This document shows, one piece after another, positions 9,277 to 18,627 of a stretch of DNA of 64,000 bases (its first letter is position 1; each line of letters starts with the position of its first letter). The position numbers were made by a program, and so were the translations under genes. Source of the stretch: Geminocystis sp. NIES-3708 (GTDB taxonomy: Bacteria; Cyanobacteriota; Cyanobacteriia; Cyanobacteriales; Cyanobacteriaceae). The DNA is taken from positions 1,549,656 to 1,613,655 of the forward strand of contig NZ_AP014815.1 of NCBI RefSeq assembly GCF_001548095.1, in the 5' to 3' direction. The notes under the pieces are model-generated. The model was not told the DNA's origin. It saw only the letters and a program-made list of their open reading frames with translations, and did not search any database.

Positions 9277-9301
9277 AGACGGTTTTATTCCGTCTTTTTT
9301 T
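9277..9301 (+). terminator. Rho-independent terminator of petE
   Basis: AGACGG (9277-9282) pairs with CCGTCT (9290-9295) around a TTTTATT loop and runs directly into seven T. Confidence 0.9.
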
Positions 9302-9355
9302 GTGTTTGTCTATACTATCAGTTGCATTATATTTGTGCCATGATAATAAAAGCAT

Positions 9356-9916
9356 CTAGTTTATGACTTTTGTCTCTTTAAATATAGCCTGTTCCACTTC
9401 CTCAATAGTACCTTCTGCCGCTATGGTAATTAATTTATGTTTTCCTTGATAATATTCTAAAATGGGAGTTGTGCGTTGTTTAAATAATTGAATTCTTTTT
9501 TGTATGGTTTCTAATTTATCATCGATGTTTTTCCTAGATAAAGAACGTTTAATCATAGTTTCTTCACTAACATCTAAATAGATAGCATAGTTAATTTTTT
9601 GGACTAAATCTTCTAATAAAAAGTCTAATTCTTCCGCTTGAAATGCTGTACGAGGATAACCTTCTAAAACCCAACCTTTAGTAACATCTTCTTGTAAAAG
9701 ACGTTTTTTCATAAATTCTATCATGATAGAATCAGGTACTAATTCTCCTTTCTCAACATATTCTTTAGCCTTTATTCCTAATCCATTATCTTGAGTAATT
9801 CCTTGACGTAAAATATCTCCTGTGGCAATAATTGTTAAATTAAGATCTTTACTAATTTTTAAAGCTTGAGTACCTTTTCCTGAACCAGGACCGCCTAACA
9901 TAATAAATCTAACCAT
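9356..9916 (-). CDS. adk: Adenylate kinase
   Basis: 186 residues from the ATG at 9916 (MVRFIMLGGPGSGKGTQ); an upstream in-frame ATG at 10021 would add 35 AT-rich, non-conserved residues and is rejected. Walker A GGPGSGKGT, ATGDILR AMP-binding segment, GYPRTAFQAE. The LID is the short form (SRKNIDDKLETIQKRI), lacking the zinc-finger insertion. GYPRT replaces the more common GFPRT, so it is somewhat divergent and may be a second adk copy. Catalyses ATP + AMP to 2 ADP. Confidence 0.9.
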   Translation of the reverse strand: MVRFIMLGGPGSGKGTQALKISKDLNLTIIATGDILRQGITQDNGLGIKAKEYVEKGELVPDSIMIEFMKKRLLQEDVTKGWVLEGYPRTAFQAEELDFLLEDLVQKINYAIYLDVSEETMIKRSLSRKNIDDKLETIQKRIQLFKQRTTPILEYYQGKHKLITIAAEGTIEEVEQAIFKETKVIN

Positions 9917-10220
9917 AACACGATAATGAAAATGAAAATTTTTAATAATTAATGATGTTATTTTATCAATAAATTTATTAAAAACTCTATAAATTAATAA
10001 TAATTTTGAAATAAATGCCAATAAACATAAAAGGAATAGATAAAATTAAAAGACTTAATCTACTATATAAAATACCTTGTAAATTTTCCCATTGATTAAG
10101 AAAAGAGTATTTCATAGAAGCAATTGTAAAAAAAATCCACCAAAAAAAGTGATAAAAATAAAATTCAACTAATTTTTATTGAGATTTTGAATAAAATTAT
10201 AAATTTACTTATTATAATTA
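9917..10220. other. Gene-free AT-rich gap
   Basis: 304 bases between adk and the antiporter gene, both on the minus strand. Mostly A/T runs. I see no gene, RNA or hairpin with a T-run. Confidence 0.5.
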
Positions 10221-12140
10221 TTAATTAGTTATTTCTAAAGTAGATAATTTATCTAAACTATAAATTGGTATTTCTTCTACTTCTTTTAACTTATCTAAAC
10301 TAAAGCGAGAAGATTGTATATTACCAGATAAACGTTTTAATAAATCAGGGCGAGAATCATGTAATAAATAGATAATTTCATCGTCTATTTTCCATTCTTC
10401 TCCTGCAACTAAGATAAGTAATTTACCTTCTCTTTTTATTAATAAAGGTAGTAATTCTCCAGTGCTAATCATGGTTTGTAAATGAATTTGTTGTAAATCA
10501 ATCGCATTAGCTTTAATTGTTGTTTTACCTAACTTAAACTGTCCATCAATTAGATATTGATTCCATGTTTTCATGGAAAATTGAGACATAAAAGCTTGAT
10601 TAATTTTTTGTTTATTCGTTTTGATATTATTATCATCATTATTAGGAAATACGGCTAAAATTTTTCGTAATGTAAATTCTTCAGATGCCCTTTGTGCGAT
10701 CATTAAATTAACATCACCATTATTGGTAAGAGTTATTAAAGTGCCAAAAGATTCTATTCCTGCTTCTTCTAATACTTGATGATCTAATGCACTACTTTCA
10801 ATTACTGGCAAGTTGTCTTTTCTCGCTTTTTCACAAGCATCTTTATCTGTATCAATTAAAACAACGGATTCTCCCGCATAAATAAATAAACCTGCAATTA
10901 AACGCCCTAAAGGATTACAACCGATAATCATCGCTCCTGTAGCTTGATCTGATGTTATTTTAAGTAAATTAGCTACCGCACCAGCACTTAAACCTTGAAT
11001 AAAAACCGTCATCATAATGGTTAAAAATACCAATCCTTTGATAGAGTCGCCACCATTAACACCATTTTGAGTGAGTAAAATCGAGAATAAAGAAGCAACG
11101 GAAGCTGAGACGATACCACGAGGTGCAATCCATGATAAAAAAAACTTTTGTCGCCAATTCATCCCATTTCCCCACGTACAGATTAAAATGTTTAAAGGAC
11201 GAACTATTAACATTAAAACTAACACCGTTAATACACTACCCCAACCAAGGGCAAAAATACTGGCAATAGACAAATCCGCCGCTAATAAAATAAATAAAAC
11301 GGATACCCCTAAAACAGTTAATTGTCCTTTGAAACGTAATAATAATCTTTCTTCAGGAATACTAAATGCCCTTAAAACAATACCTGCTGTTACTGTTGCC
11401 ATTAATCCTGATTCGCTGATAATGGTTTGAGATAGTCCAAATGTTCCCCACACTCCTGCTAATACCACTAAATTTTTTAAATCATCAGCAACAAAATTTG
11501 CTTTTTTCTGAAATGTGCCTAATAACCATCCACTAACACCACCAAGAATCGCACCAACACCTAAACGGAATAATAAGCCTGAAATAATTTCCACCGAATC
11601 AGGAGATTTATTAAGGATCGTATCTAGTACTACTACCGCTAAAATAGCTCCTACAGGATCGATTAATACCCCTTCTCCTTCAAGTAAAGTTGCCACTCTT
11701 CTATCTACCGTTACCTGTTTCAAAAGTGGTCCAACAACTGTCGGTCCTGTTACTACGACTAAAGAAGCATATAAAAAAGCAATTTGCCAAGGAAATTCTC
11801 CTAACCAATGGGCAGCCATTCCTCCACCTAAAAATGTTATTAAAGTGCCTATAGTAACTAAATTACGGATACTTCCTGATACTCTTCCTAATTCTTTTAA
11901 TTCAAGATTTAATCCTCCTTCAAAGAGGATGATGGCGACGGCTAACGCCACTAAAACTTCTAATCCTGTACCTAATAATTCTGGATGTAATATTTCTAAC
12001 CCGTCTCTACCTAAAGCAATGCCAAAGATGAGTAGAAAGACAATACTCGGTATTTTTAAATATTCTCCTAATACTTGAGCGCTAATTCCTGCTACAACTG
12101 TTATAACAATCTGTATGGTAAGCGCAAATGATCCATCCAT
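10221..12140 (-). CDS. Na+/H+ antiporter, NhaP/CPA1 type with C-terminal TrkA-N domain
   Basis: 639 residues. About 12 membrane helices (residues ~5-395), with the CPA1 hallmarks FEGGLNL, VTGPTVVGPLLK and the charged EGEGVLIDPVGA motif. A cytoplasmic RCK/TrkA-N-like domain follows (GCNPLGRLIAG, VLIDTDKDACEKAR, around 400-510), then a TrkA-C-like tail. Resembles the cyanobacterial NhaS5 group. Exports Na+ or K+ in exchange for protons across the plasma or thylakoid membrane. The RCK-like domain suggests nucleotide control. Confidence 0.88.
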   Translation of the reverse strand: MDGSFALTIQIVITVVAGISAQVLGEYLKIPSIVFLLIFGIALGRDGLEILHPELLGTGLEVLVALAVAIILFEGGLNLELKELGRVSGSIRNLVTIGTLITFLGGGMAAHWLGEFPWQIAFLYASLVVVTGPTVVGPLLKQVTVDRRVATLLEGEGVLIDPVGAILAVVVLDTILNKSPDSVEIISGLLFRLGVGAILGGVSGWLLGTFQKKANFVADDLKNLVVLAGVWGTFGLSQTIISESGLMATVTAGIVLRAFSIPEERLLLRFKGQLTVLGVSVLFILLAADLSIASIFALGWGSVLTVLVLMLIVRPLNILICTWGNGMNWRQKFFLSWIAPRGIVSASVASLFSILLTQNGVNGGDSIKGLVFLTIMMTVFIQGLSAGAVANLLKITSDQATGAMIIGCNPLGRLIAGLFIYAGESVVLIDTDKDACEKARKDNLPVIESSALDHQVLEEAGIESFGTLITLTNNGDVNLMIAQRASEEFTLRKILAVFPNNDDNNIKTNKQKINQAFMSQFSMKTWNQYLIDGQFKLGKTTIKANAIDLQQIHLQTMISTGELLPLLIKREGKLLILVAGEEWKIDDEIIYLLHDSRPDLLKRLSGNIQSSRFSLDKLKEVEEIPIYSLDKLSTLEITN

Positions 12141-12351
12141 GATGATTTTGAATTTAGGTTGAGAGTTTTATTGGGGTTATTTTGATGCCCAAATCTATTT
12201 TCTTAGTTTTGATTAGACTAGCACAGATTCTTAATTAATAGTAAAACTCATCTTTTCTTCTCCAAAACAAATCTGCATCTGAAAATATTAATATTAATTT
12301 TTTTTTTGATTTATATAATAATTAATAAGTGAAAATTCAATACTTAAAAAT

Positions 12352-13296
12352 ATGAATATTAAAAATCTTGGCACTTCTAAATTTTATGACAATTTGAAAC
12401 TGGGACAAAAATTAACTATCATTTTAATTCTTATTTTTCTTATCGGTAGTGTTTTAAGTGGTATAGCTTTATCTTATCTTTTGAATCAAAATACCCAAAG
12501 AGAAATTACTTCCCAAGCTTTAATTCTAATGGATACCATGATCTCAGTGCGAGACTATACCAGTAAGCAGATTAAACCAGAATTAGCCTCCCGTTTAAAA
12601 GAAGAATTTTTACCCCAAACAGTTCCATCTTATTCAGCCACAGAAGTATTTGAGAATTTTCGTAGCAACAAAGACTATCAACAATTTTTTTATAAAGAAG
12701 CTGCCCTTAATCCCACTAATCCAAGAGATCAAGCCGATGATTTTGAGACACAAATTATCGAAAAATTCCGCTCTGGTAATGTAGCCAAAGCCATAGAAGG
12801 ATTTAGAAATAATAATAACGAAGATATTTTTTATATTGCTCGTCCCTTAAAAATAACACAAAGTAGTTGTTTAGAATGTCATTCTACCCCCCAAGCCGCT
12901 CCTGTTAGTATGATCAATCTTTATGGCTCAAAAGGAGGATTTGGTTGGCAATTAGATGAAGTAATTGGGAGTCAAATTATATTTGTCCCCGCTAGTAAAG
13001 TCATCGAAAGTGCTCGTAAATCATTTATTCTCAATATGTCTGTAGTTATAGGTGTTTTTGCAATTGTTATTCTTGTCATTAATTATTGGTTAAGAAAAAC
13101 CGTAGTACGTCCAGTTGTGAAAATGACTAAAGTAGCTGAAATGGTATCTCAAGGTGATTTAACCGTTGATTTTCAAAAAACATCCCATGATGAAATTGGT
13201 GCATTAGCCGATTCTTTTTCTCGCATGAAAACCAGTTTTATGTTAGCGATGAAAAAATTAAATCAGATGAGAGACAAAAATAAAGGCTCAAATTAG
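12352..13296 (+). CDS. DUF3365 (Tll0287-like) haem-motif sensor with HAMP domain
   Basis: 314 residues: TM1 (~21-43), extracytoplasmic DUF3365 domain (~50-215), TM2 (~225-247), HAMP (~248-300). The extracytoplasmic domain carries SSCLECHST with Cys173, Cys176, His177, a CxxCH c-type haem site. The protein stops after HAMP, with no kinase, cyclase or methyl-accepting domain, so its output must be in trans or be missing. Related cyanobacterial proteins are proposed to sense redox state or gases. It is convergent with 13301-13789, four bases apart. Confidence 0.83.
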   Translation: MNIKNLGTSKFYDNLKLGQKLTIILILIFLIGSVLSGIALSYLLNQNTQREITSQALILMDTMISVRDYTSKQIKPELASRLKEEFLPQTVPSYSATEVFENFRSNKDYQQFFYKEAALNPTNPRDQADDFETQIIEKFRSGNVAKAIEGFRNNNNEDIFYIARPLKITQSSCLECHSTPQAAPVSMINLYGSKGGFGWQLDEVIGSQIIFVPASKVIESARKSFILNMSVVIGVFAIVILVINYWLRKTVVRPVVKMTKVAEMVSQGDLTVDFQKTSHDEIGALADSFSRMKTSFMLAMKKLNQMRDKNKGSN

Positions 13297-13300
13297 AATT

Positions 13301-13789
13301 TTAATCCTTTAAGATATTTATAAAATATTTTTTAAATTCTTCTCTATGAGATTCATCAGGAATTTCCTCACTCACTAAATTAACTAATTTTTTACTCGTT
13401 ATGTGAGGATTTTCCGCTACTAAATCATCGACAATAAACTTGCTAATAGGACCAACATATTGACCTAATTGTTTTTCACACACGGAGATTAATTGTGCAT
13501 CCAAAGGTTTAACTTCAATTTTTGACTCTGAAGGTGAATCACTGGTAATCTTTTTCTTTAATTGATTATCGATCTTTTGTTTCCAAATAGTGAAATGACT
13601 CTCATTTTCCACTACTATACAGACTCTACCAGCTTGATATTCTTGTTGACAAATATTAATCGCCATTTGTTTAAGTCGTTTGGAAATGGAAATACTTTTT
13701 ACCAGTTTTTGTCCTTGATGAAATAACTCAGAATTTGCTAGATTGAGTATTCCTTGATTTCTTAATTCCTCGACATGATAAACAAACAT
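13301..13789 (-). CDS. Uncharacterised protein, DUF8082-like C-terminal domain
   Basis: 162 residues, soluble, no signal peptide. The C-terminal ~60 residues (CEKQLGQYVGPISKFIVDD, then an ..ITSKKLVNLVSEEIP.. segment) follow the pattern of the small helical domain found at the end of many bacterial Ser/Thr kinases and response proteins (DUF8082); I make this link by pattern only. It lies tail to tail with the haem-motif HAMP sensor. A signalling accessory role is possible but unproven. Confidence 0.6.
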   Translation of the reverse strand: MFVYHVEELRNQGILNLANSELFHQGQKLVKSISISKRLKQMAINICQQEYQAGRVCIVVENESHFTIWKQKIDNQLKKKITSDSPSESKIEVKPLDAQLISVCEKQLGQYVGPISKFIVDDLVAENPHITSKKLVNLVSEEIPDESHREEFKKYFINILKD

Positions 13790-13898
13790 AAGCTCTATAA
13801 TTTACCAAAGAATAGTGAATAGATCGCTATTTTAGCAAAATTATTTCTGTATGTTATCTTTTTTTTACCGCACTATAAAACCGGATAATTAGGAGATT

Positions 13899-14030
13899 AT
13901 GAAAACCCTAGAACTAATCATCATCCATGTTTCACTTTTGCTCTTTAGTCGATTATCTGAATACAGCGTAAGAATATTTCAAATGCTTAGGTTTTGGGTT
14001 AATTTTTCTGAATTTTTATCTATTAAATAA
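13899..14030 (+). CDS. Possible 43-residue small protein
   Basis: Reads MKTLELIIIHVSLLLFSRLS, ending EFLSIK. An AGGAG Shine-Dalgarno (13891-13895) lies four bases from the ATG, stronger than most in this window. The first third is hydrophobic enough for a short membrane helix. No family recognised. The flanking sequence (13790-13898 and 14031-14244) shows nothing else. It could be chance in AT-rich DNA. Confidence 0.3.
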   Translation: MKTLELIIIHVSLLLFSRLSEYSVRIFQMLRFWVNFSEFLSIK

Positions 14031-14244
14031 TTAATATAATCTTAATAAAATTAATTTTGAGATGTTTTAATCAATTATTTTTACTATCTTCTCTCTTCTG
14101 TGTTCTTTGTTATATATTCACCAGTAAATTTTATAGGTTATTCAGGTTATATTAATTTTCTATGTTGTTTTCATTGTTAATGAGTAGTTTGATTCTCAAG
14201 AAAAATGTTCTAATAGTCAATGGTTAAGAATTAATTTTTATATT

Positions 14245-15930
14245 ATGAATCGTCATATTTTTACTTCTAAAATCCCTCGCTATCGAGTAAAATCAGAAGA
14301 ATACTGGGAAGAATTTTTTGTTTTTTTTGGTCTTTTTTGTGTTGCTATAATTTTATATACATTTCATTTAGGTAATTTACCCTTAAGAGATTGGGATGAA
14401 GGTACTTTTGCTCAAGTAGCGAAGGAAATTTATCAATCTTCTTTCATGGATTTACACTGGCTTTTTCCTACAATTTGGGATGAGCCGTATCTCAATAAAC
14501 CGCCTTTAATTCATAGTTTAACGGCTTTAGTTTATAGTTTTTTTGGAGTCAGTGAACTGACAACTCGTATTGTCGGTGCTTCTTTAACGGCTTTATCTGT
14601 GCCTTTACTTTATTCCTTAGCGAGAGAATTATTTTTACCTCGTAATTATGCTTTATTTTCAGCTTTAGTTTATCTTACCACTATGCCTGTAGTCCGTCAT
14701 GGACGATTAGCCATGCTTGATGGTGCAGTGTTATGTTTTCAAATGTTATTGATGTTATCTATTTTAAAATCAAGACGAGATTTACGATGGAGTTTACCCA
14801 CAGGACTTAGTTTTGCCTTAATCTGTCTGAGTAAAGGTTGGATGATAGGCATTTTATTTGTTGCCATTGCCTTTTTATTTCTTGCTTGGGATACTCCTCG
14901 ATTAATTTCTTCAGTTTATTTATGGTTAGGATTACTTTTAGGTAGTGTTCCTGTTATTGCTTGGCAATTGGCACAATATAAATATTATGGTGAAAATTTT
15001 ATCAATACTTCTATTAAAGATCAGTCTGTAGATCGCATTTTTACTGCCGTAGAAGGACATCAAGGACCAATTTGGTATTATTTTTTAGAATTACTGAAAT
15101 ATCCTCATCCTTGGCTTTTTATTGCTGTTTATGGCATTGCGATCGCCTATAAAAATCAGAATTGGAGTTGGGCAAAATTCATTTTAGTTTGGAGTAGTAT
15201 TTATCTTGTCATAATATCGATTATGGGAACAAAATTACCTTGGTATATCATGCCGATATATCCAGCTTTATCCATTGCCGCAGGAGTAGCATTAGCACAA
15301 ATTAAATCTCTCCCTTCTTTTATGGCTTATCCTCCAACATGGAAAATATTTTTTGGTTTTCTTAGTGTAGTCATTACAGGAGGATTTTTCTATTTTCTTT
15401 TAACTCAGCCCAATAATCAAAATCTTTTAACGGTTTTAGGACTATTATTAATTACATTTACCACGACGACAATTCTTTTGAATAAGAAAGAACCACAATT
15501 TATTTCTGTGTTATTTTGGGGAATGTACGTATCTTTAATGATGTTTTTTAGTTCCAATTATTGGTTATGGGAATTAAATGAAGCTTATAAAGTCAAACCC
15601 GTTGCCGCAGTGGTTAAAGAAATGGTAAAACCGAAAGAAACTGTTTATATTTCTTTTGACTACGAACGTCCTTCCATGAACTTTTATAGTGAACATCGAG
15701 TCATACCTGCTAGTTTAGAAGAGATGAAAAATTTGCTCAAATCACCATCTTCTTTATTAGTCAATACGGAAACTTTATCTGAGCTTAATTTAGTTACTTA
15801 TGGAAATAACTATTGCTATATTTCATTTTCCGAAGATCAATTATCCACTGAAAAACAAAGTTCAAAAAATTGCTTTCAGAAAATAATAATACCAGAATCT
15901 AAATTTACTTTATTAACACCAACGAAATGA
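14245..15930 (+). CDS. Membrane glycosyltransferase, GT39/ArnT-like
   Basis: 561 residues with about 11-12 membrane helices. The first lumenal/periplasmic loop has RDWDEGTFAQVAKEIY, the acidic catalytic motif of the dolichyl-phosphate-mannose mannosyltransferase / ArnT superfamily (GT-C fold), followed by LNKPPLIHSLTALVYSFFG. Such enzymes move a sugar from a polyprenyl phosphate to a lipid or protein outside the membrane. The next gene overlaps it by four bases (ATGA), so they are co-translated. Substrate unknown. Confidence 0.85.
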   Translation: MNRHIFTSKIPRYRVKSEEYWEEFFVFFGLFCVAIILYTFHLGNLPLRDWDEGTFAQVAKEIYQSSFMDLHWLFPTIWDEPYLNKPPLIHSLTALVYSFFGVSELTTRIVGASLTALSVPLLYSLARELFLPRNYALFSALVYLTTMPVVRHGRLAMLDGAVLCFQMLLMLSILKSRRDLRWSLPTGLSFALICLSKGWMIGILFVAIAFLFLAWDTPRLISSVYLWLGLLLGSVPVIAWQLAQYKYYGENFINTSIKDQSVDRIFTAVEGHQGPIWYYFLELLKYPHPWLFIAVYGIAIAYKNQNWSWAKFILVWSSIYLVIISIMGTKLPWYIMPIYPALSIAAGVALAQIKSLPSFMAYPPTWKIFFGFLSVVITGGFFYFLLTQPNNQNLLTVLGLLLITFTTTTILLNKKEPQFISVLFWGMYVSLMMFFSSNYWLWELNEAYKVKPVAAVVKEMVKPKETVYISFDYERPSMNFYSEHRVIPASLEEMKNLLKSPSSLLVNTETLSELNLVTYGNNYCYISFSEDQLSTEKQSSKNCFQKIIIPESKFTLLTPTK

Positions 15931-16373
15931 ACTGTTATAATTTATATCAGAAACTAGAAAATAAAGAATTTATTAACCTTAAAAAATTGTCTCCTCGAAG
16001 TTTTGGCATTAGTTTATTATGGTTTATTTTTTGGATGATAATATATGCCGTTAGTGCATTTATTAAACCAGAATTAGTGTTTATACCCATGTTATTAAAC
16101 TTACCTTTAGCAACTTTTTTTTGTATTGGAATAATATTAGAAACTTTAATTATTGTTATATTGAACTATGATCAATCTTATGATTTATGGGGAAAATTAA
16201 TCGTTTTATTATTAACTTTTGTGATTAATTATTTTTACCGTCAAACAATTTTTAAAGAACAAAAATCGATTAAGAGCAGAATAAAATCAAGAGTAAAAGA
16301 ATTTTTTATTTGGATTATTCCTTGGTTAATTATTATATTTATTTTAGGACAAATTTCTTCCTTAATTCAATAG
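15927..16373 (+). CDS. Small membrane protein coupled to the GT39-type gene
   Basis: 148 residues with about four hydrophobic segments (~28-48, 50-85, 90-108, 128-145) and a basic loop (KSIKSRIKSRVK). No family recognised. Its ATG overlaps the stop of the glycosyltransferase (ATGA), pointing to a shared function. Ends 14 bases before the convergent ureG. Confidence 0.65.
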   Translation: MNCYNLYQKLENKEFINLKKLSPRSFGISLLWFIFWMIIYAVSAFIKPELVFIPMLLNLPLATFFCIGIILETLIIVILNYDQSYDLWGKLIVLLLTFVINYFYRQTIFKEQKSIKSRIKSRVKEFFIWIIPWLIIIFILGQISSLIQ

Positions 16374-16387
16374 ATAACTTTTTTTTC

Positions 16388-16984
16388 CTAAGGACAATGA
16401 AACTTAATAAAATCAACAACTTGACTTAGACCCTCTCCAGTTTTAAGATTAGTAAAGACAAAAGGTTTATCACCACGCATTTTATTTGTATCTTTTGTCA
16501 TTACTTCTAAACTCGCTCCCACATAGGGTGCTAAATCAATTTTATTAATGACCAACAAGTCTGATTTAGTAATACCAGGACCACCTTTACGGGGTATTTT
16601 ATCCCCAGCAGCTACATCTATAACATAAATAGTTAAATCAACTAATTCGGGGCTGAAAGTTGCTGCCAAATTGTCTCCACCACTTTCCACAAATACTAAT
16701 TGTAAGTCACTGAATAAAGACTCTAATTCCTCAATAGCTTCAATATTAATAGAAGCATCTTCTCTTATGGCAGTGTGAGGACATCCTCCTGTTTCTACTC
16801 CTCTAATTCTATCTAATGGTAATGCTTGAGATTTTGCTAAAAATTGTGCGTCTTCTTGGGTGTAAATATCATTAGTTACTGCCCCTAAAGAATAATTTTC
16901 TCTCATCGTTTTACATAAAGCATCTAATAATGCTGTCTTTCCTGAGCCTACAGGACCAGCTATGCCCACACGAAAACTACTCAT
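16388..16984 (-). CDS. ureG: Urease accessory GTPase UreG
   Basis: 198 residues. Walker [26 protein letters not shown] (the Cys-Pro-His nickel site), [17 protein letters not shown], and [11 protein letters not shown]. UreG with UreE/F/D delivers Ni2+ to urease. No other ure gene is near, as usual for dispersed cyanobacterial urease genes. Full length. Confidence 0.97.
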   Translation of the reverse strand: MSSFRVGIAGPVGSGKTALLDALCKTMRENYSLGAVTNDIYTQEDAQFLAKSQALPLDRIRGVETGGCPHTAIREDASINIEAIEELESLFSDLQLVFVESGGDNLAATFSPELVDLTIYVIDVAAGDKIPRKGGPGITKSDLLVINKIDLAPYVGASLEVMTKDTNKMRGDKPFVFTNLKTGEGLSQVVDFIKFHCP

Positions 16985-17196
16985 GATAATAATAAAATTA
17001 ATTTTAATTCAATGAAAATTGATGATTTTAAGTTTAATTATAATCATTCTTTTTAATTATTATTAATTAATCAAGAAATGTAGTCAAAATAGATATAATT
17101 ATTGAGGTGATAAGATTTGACTGCTTCATTTTTTATAAGGCTGAAGTTAATTTCAATTTTAAATCTAAACGCCTTAAATTATTTATAAATTTGGTT

Positions 17197-18036
17197 ATGG
17201 CACTGATTCAATGGTATCCGGGGCATATTAGCAAAGCGGAGAGACAATTAAAAGAACAAATAAAAAAAGTTGATGTAGTATTAGAGGTAAGAGACGCAAG
17301 AATACCTTTAGCTTCTCATCATCCTCAAGTTAAAGAATGGATTGGCGAAAAACCACGGATTTTGATTTTGAATCGAGAAGATATGATTACCGATGCTTTG
17401 CGTGATGAATGGCGTACTTGGTTTAGAAGTCGGGGAGAAATACCTTATTTTACCAATGCTAAAGATGGTGGTGGAGTAAAAGCAATACAAAAGGCTTCTC
17501 AATCGGCGGGGATTGCCGTTAATGAACGTCGTTATAGTCGAGGAATGTTACCTCGTCCTGTTCGTGCCGTGGTGATTGGTTTTCCTAATGTGGGCAAGTC
17601 AGCTTTAATTAACCGTTTACTCAAACGTAAAATAGTAGCTAGTGCTAGAAAAGCAGGAGTAACAAGACAATTGCAATGGGTACGCATTTCCGAGGAAATA
17701 GAATTATTAGATGCTCCTGGTATAATTCCATTGAAATTAGAAAATCAGGAAGATGCCTTAAAATTAGCTATTTGTGAAGACATCGGCGACGCTGCTTATA
17801 ATAATCAAGAAGTGGCACAGGCTTTCGTTGATTTATTAGTCAATTTGGGTACAGAATCTGTATTACATTCTCGTTATGGTTTAGATCCTTTAGATATGAC
17901 AGGGGAAGAGTTTATACTGAGATTAGCACAGTCTAAGTATAATAATGATCTTGAACGGGTTGCTCGTCAAATATTACAAGATTTTCGCAAAGGTTATTTA
18001 GGTGCTGTTTCTTTGGAATATCCTCCAAATAATTAA
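17197..18036 (+). CDS. ylqF: Ribosome biogenesis GTPase YlqF (RbgA)
   Basis: 279 residues from ATG 17197 (MALIQWYPGHISKAERQL); a GTG at 17107 would add 30 non-conserved residues. The GTPase is circularly permuted: the NKxD-like G4 (LNREDM) comes first, then G1 GFPNVGKSALINRL and G3 DAPGI. The C-terminal helical domain follows. Acts in late assembly of the large ribosomal subunit. Nine bases before nadD. Confidence 0.93.
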   Translation: MALIQWYPGHISKAERQLKEQIKKVDVVLEVRDARIPLASHHPQVKEWIGEKPRILILNREDMITDALRDEWRTWFRSRGEIPYFTNAKDGGGVKAIQKASQSAGIAVNERRYSRGMLPRPVRAVVIGFPNVGKSALINRLLKRKIVASARKAGVTRQLQWVRISEEIELLDAPGIIPLKLENQEDALKLAICEDIGDAAYNNQEVAQAFVDLLVNLGTESVLHSRYGLDPLDMTGEEFILRLAQSKYNNDLERVARQILQDFRKGYLGAVSLEYPPNN

Positions 18037-18045
18037 TAGTTATTT

Positions 18046-18627
18046 ATGTTTGTCGCTATTTTTGGTACGAGTGCAGATCCCCCTACTATCGCCCATAAAA
18101 CCATATTAAATTACTTAGGTAATAACTATGACTTCGTCGCCGTTTATGCTTCCGAGAATCCTTTTAAAAGTCATGGTAGTGATTTACCTCATCGTAGTCG
18201 AATGCTAGAGTTACTTATTGAAGATATGAATTCGACTTATGGTAATATTATTCATTGTCCCGAAATAAGCGATCGCCGAACAATATATACTGTAGAAAAA
18301 GCGAAGATAAAATGGGGAGAAAATATTGATTTAACTATTGTTATTGGCACAGATTTGGCACAACAAATTTTTACATGGTATGAAGCACAACAATTATGGC
18401 AAGGGGTAAAAGTTTTATTAATTCCCCGTGAAGGTTATAAAATTGATAATGAAGTTATTACAAATATTAATCATATTAGTTTAGGATGTGCGATCGCAAA
18501 TTGTCAAACACCTCCTTTTTCCTCCACTGACTATCGTACAAATCATGATCAAGGGGTATTAACTGATAAAGTAAAAACTTATATTGAAGAAAATAGTTTA
18601 TATTTGGATGAACAAAAAAGTACTTAA
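18046..18627 (+). CDS. nadD: Nicotinate-nucleotide adenylyltransferase
   Basis: 193 residues. The nucleotidyltransferase motif is FGTSADPPTIAHK, the cyanobacterial variant of the usual GGTFDPxHxGH, and the ISSTxxR-like motif is FSSTDYR near residue 165. Makes nicotinic acid adenine dinucleotide in NAD synthesis. Overlaps the downstream Nudix regulator gene, which supports an NAD operon. Confidence 0.9.
   Translation: MFVAIFGTSADPPTIAHKTILNYLGNNYDFVAVYASENPFKSHGSDLPHRSRMLELLIEDMNSTYGNIIHCPEISDRRTIYTVEKAKIKWGENIDLTIVIGTDLAQQIFTWYEAQQLWQGVKVLLIPREGYKIDNEVITNINHISLGCAIANCQTPPFSSTDYRTNHDQGVLTDKVKTYIEENSLYLDEQKST

Noticed and set aside
11071-12078. Two long plus-strand ORFs opposite the antiporter gene
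   Set aside because: Shadows of the well-conserved antiporter frame; composition is not protein-like.
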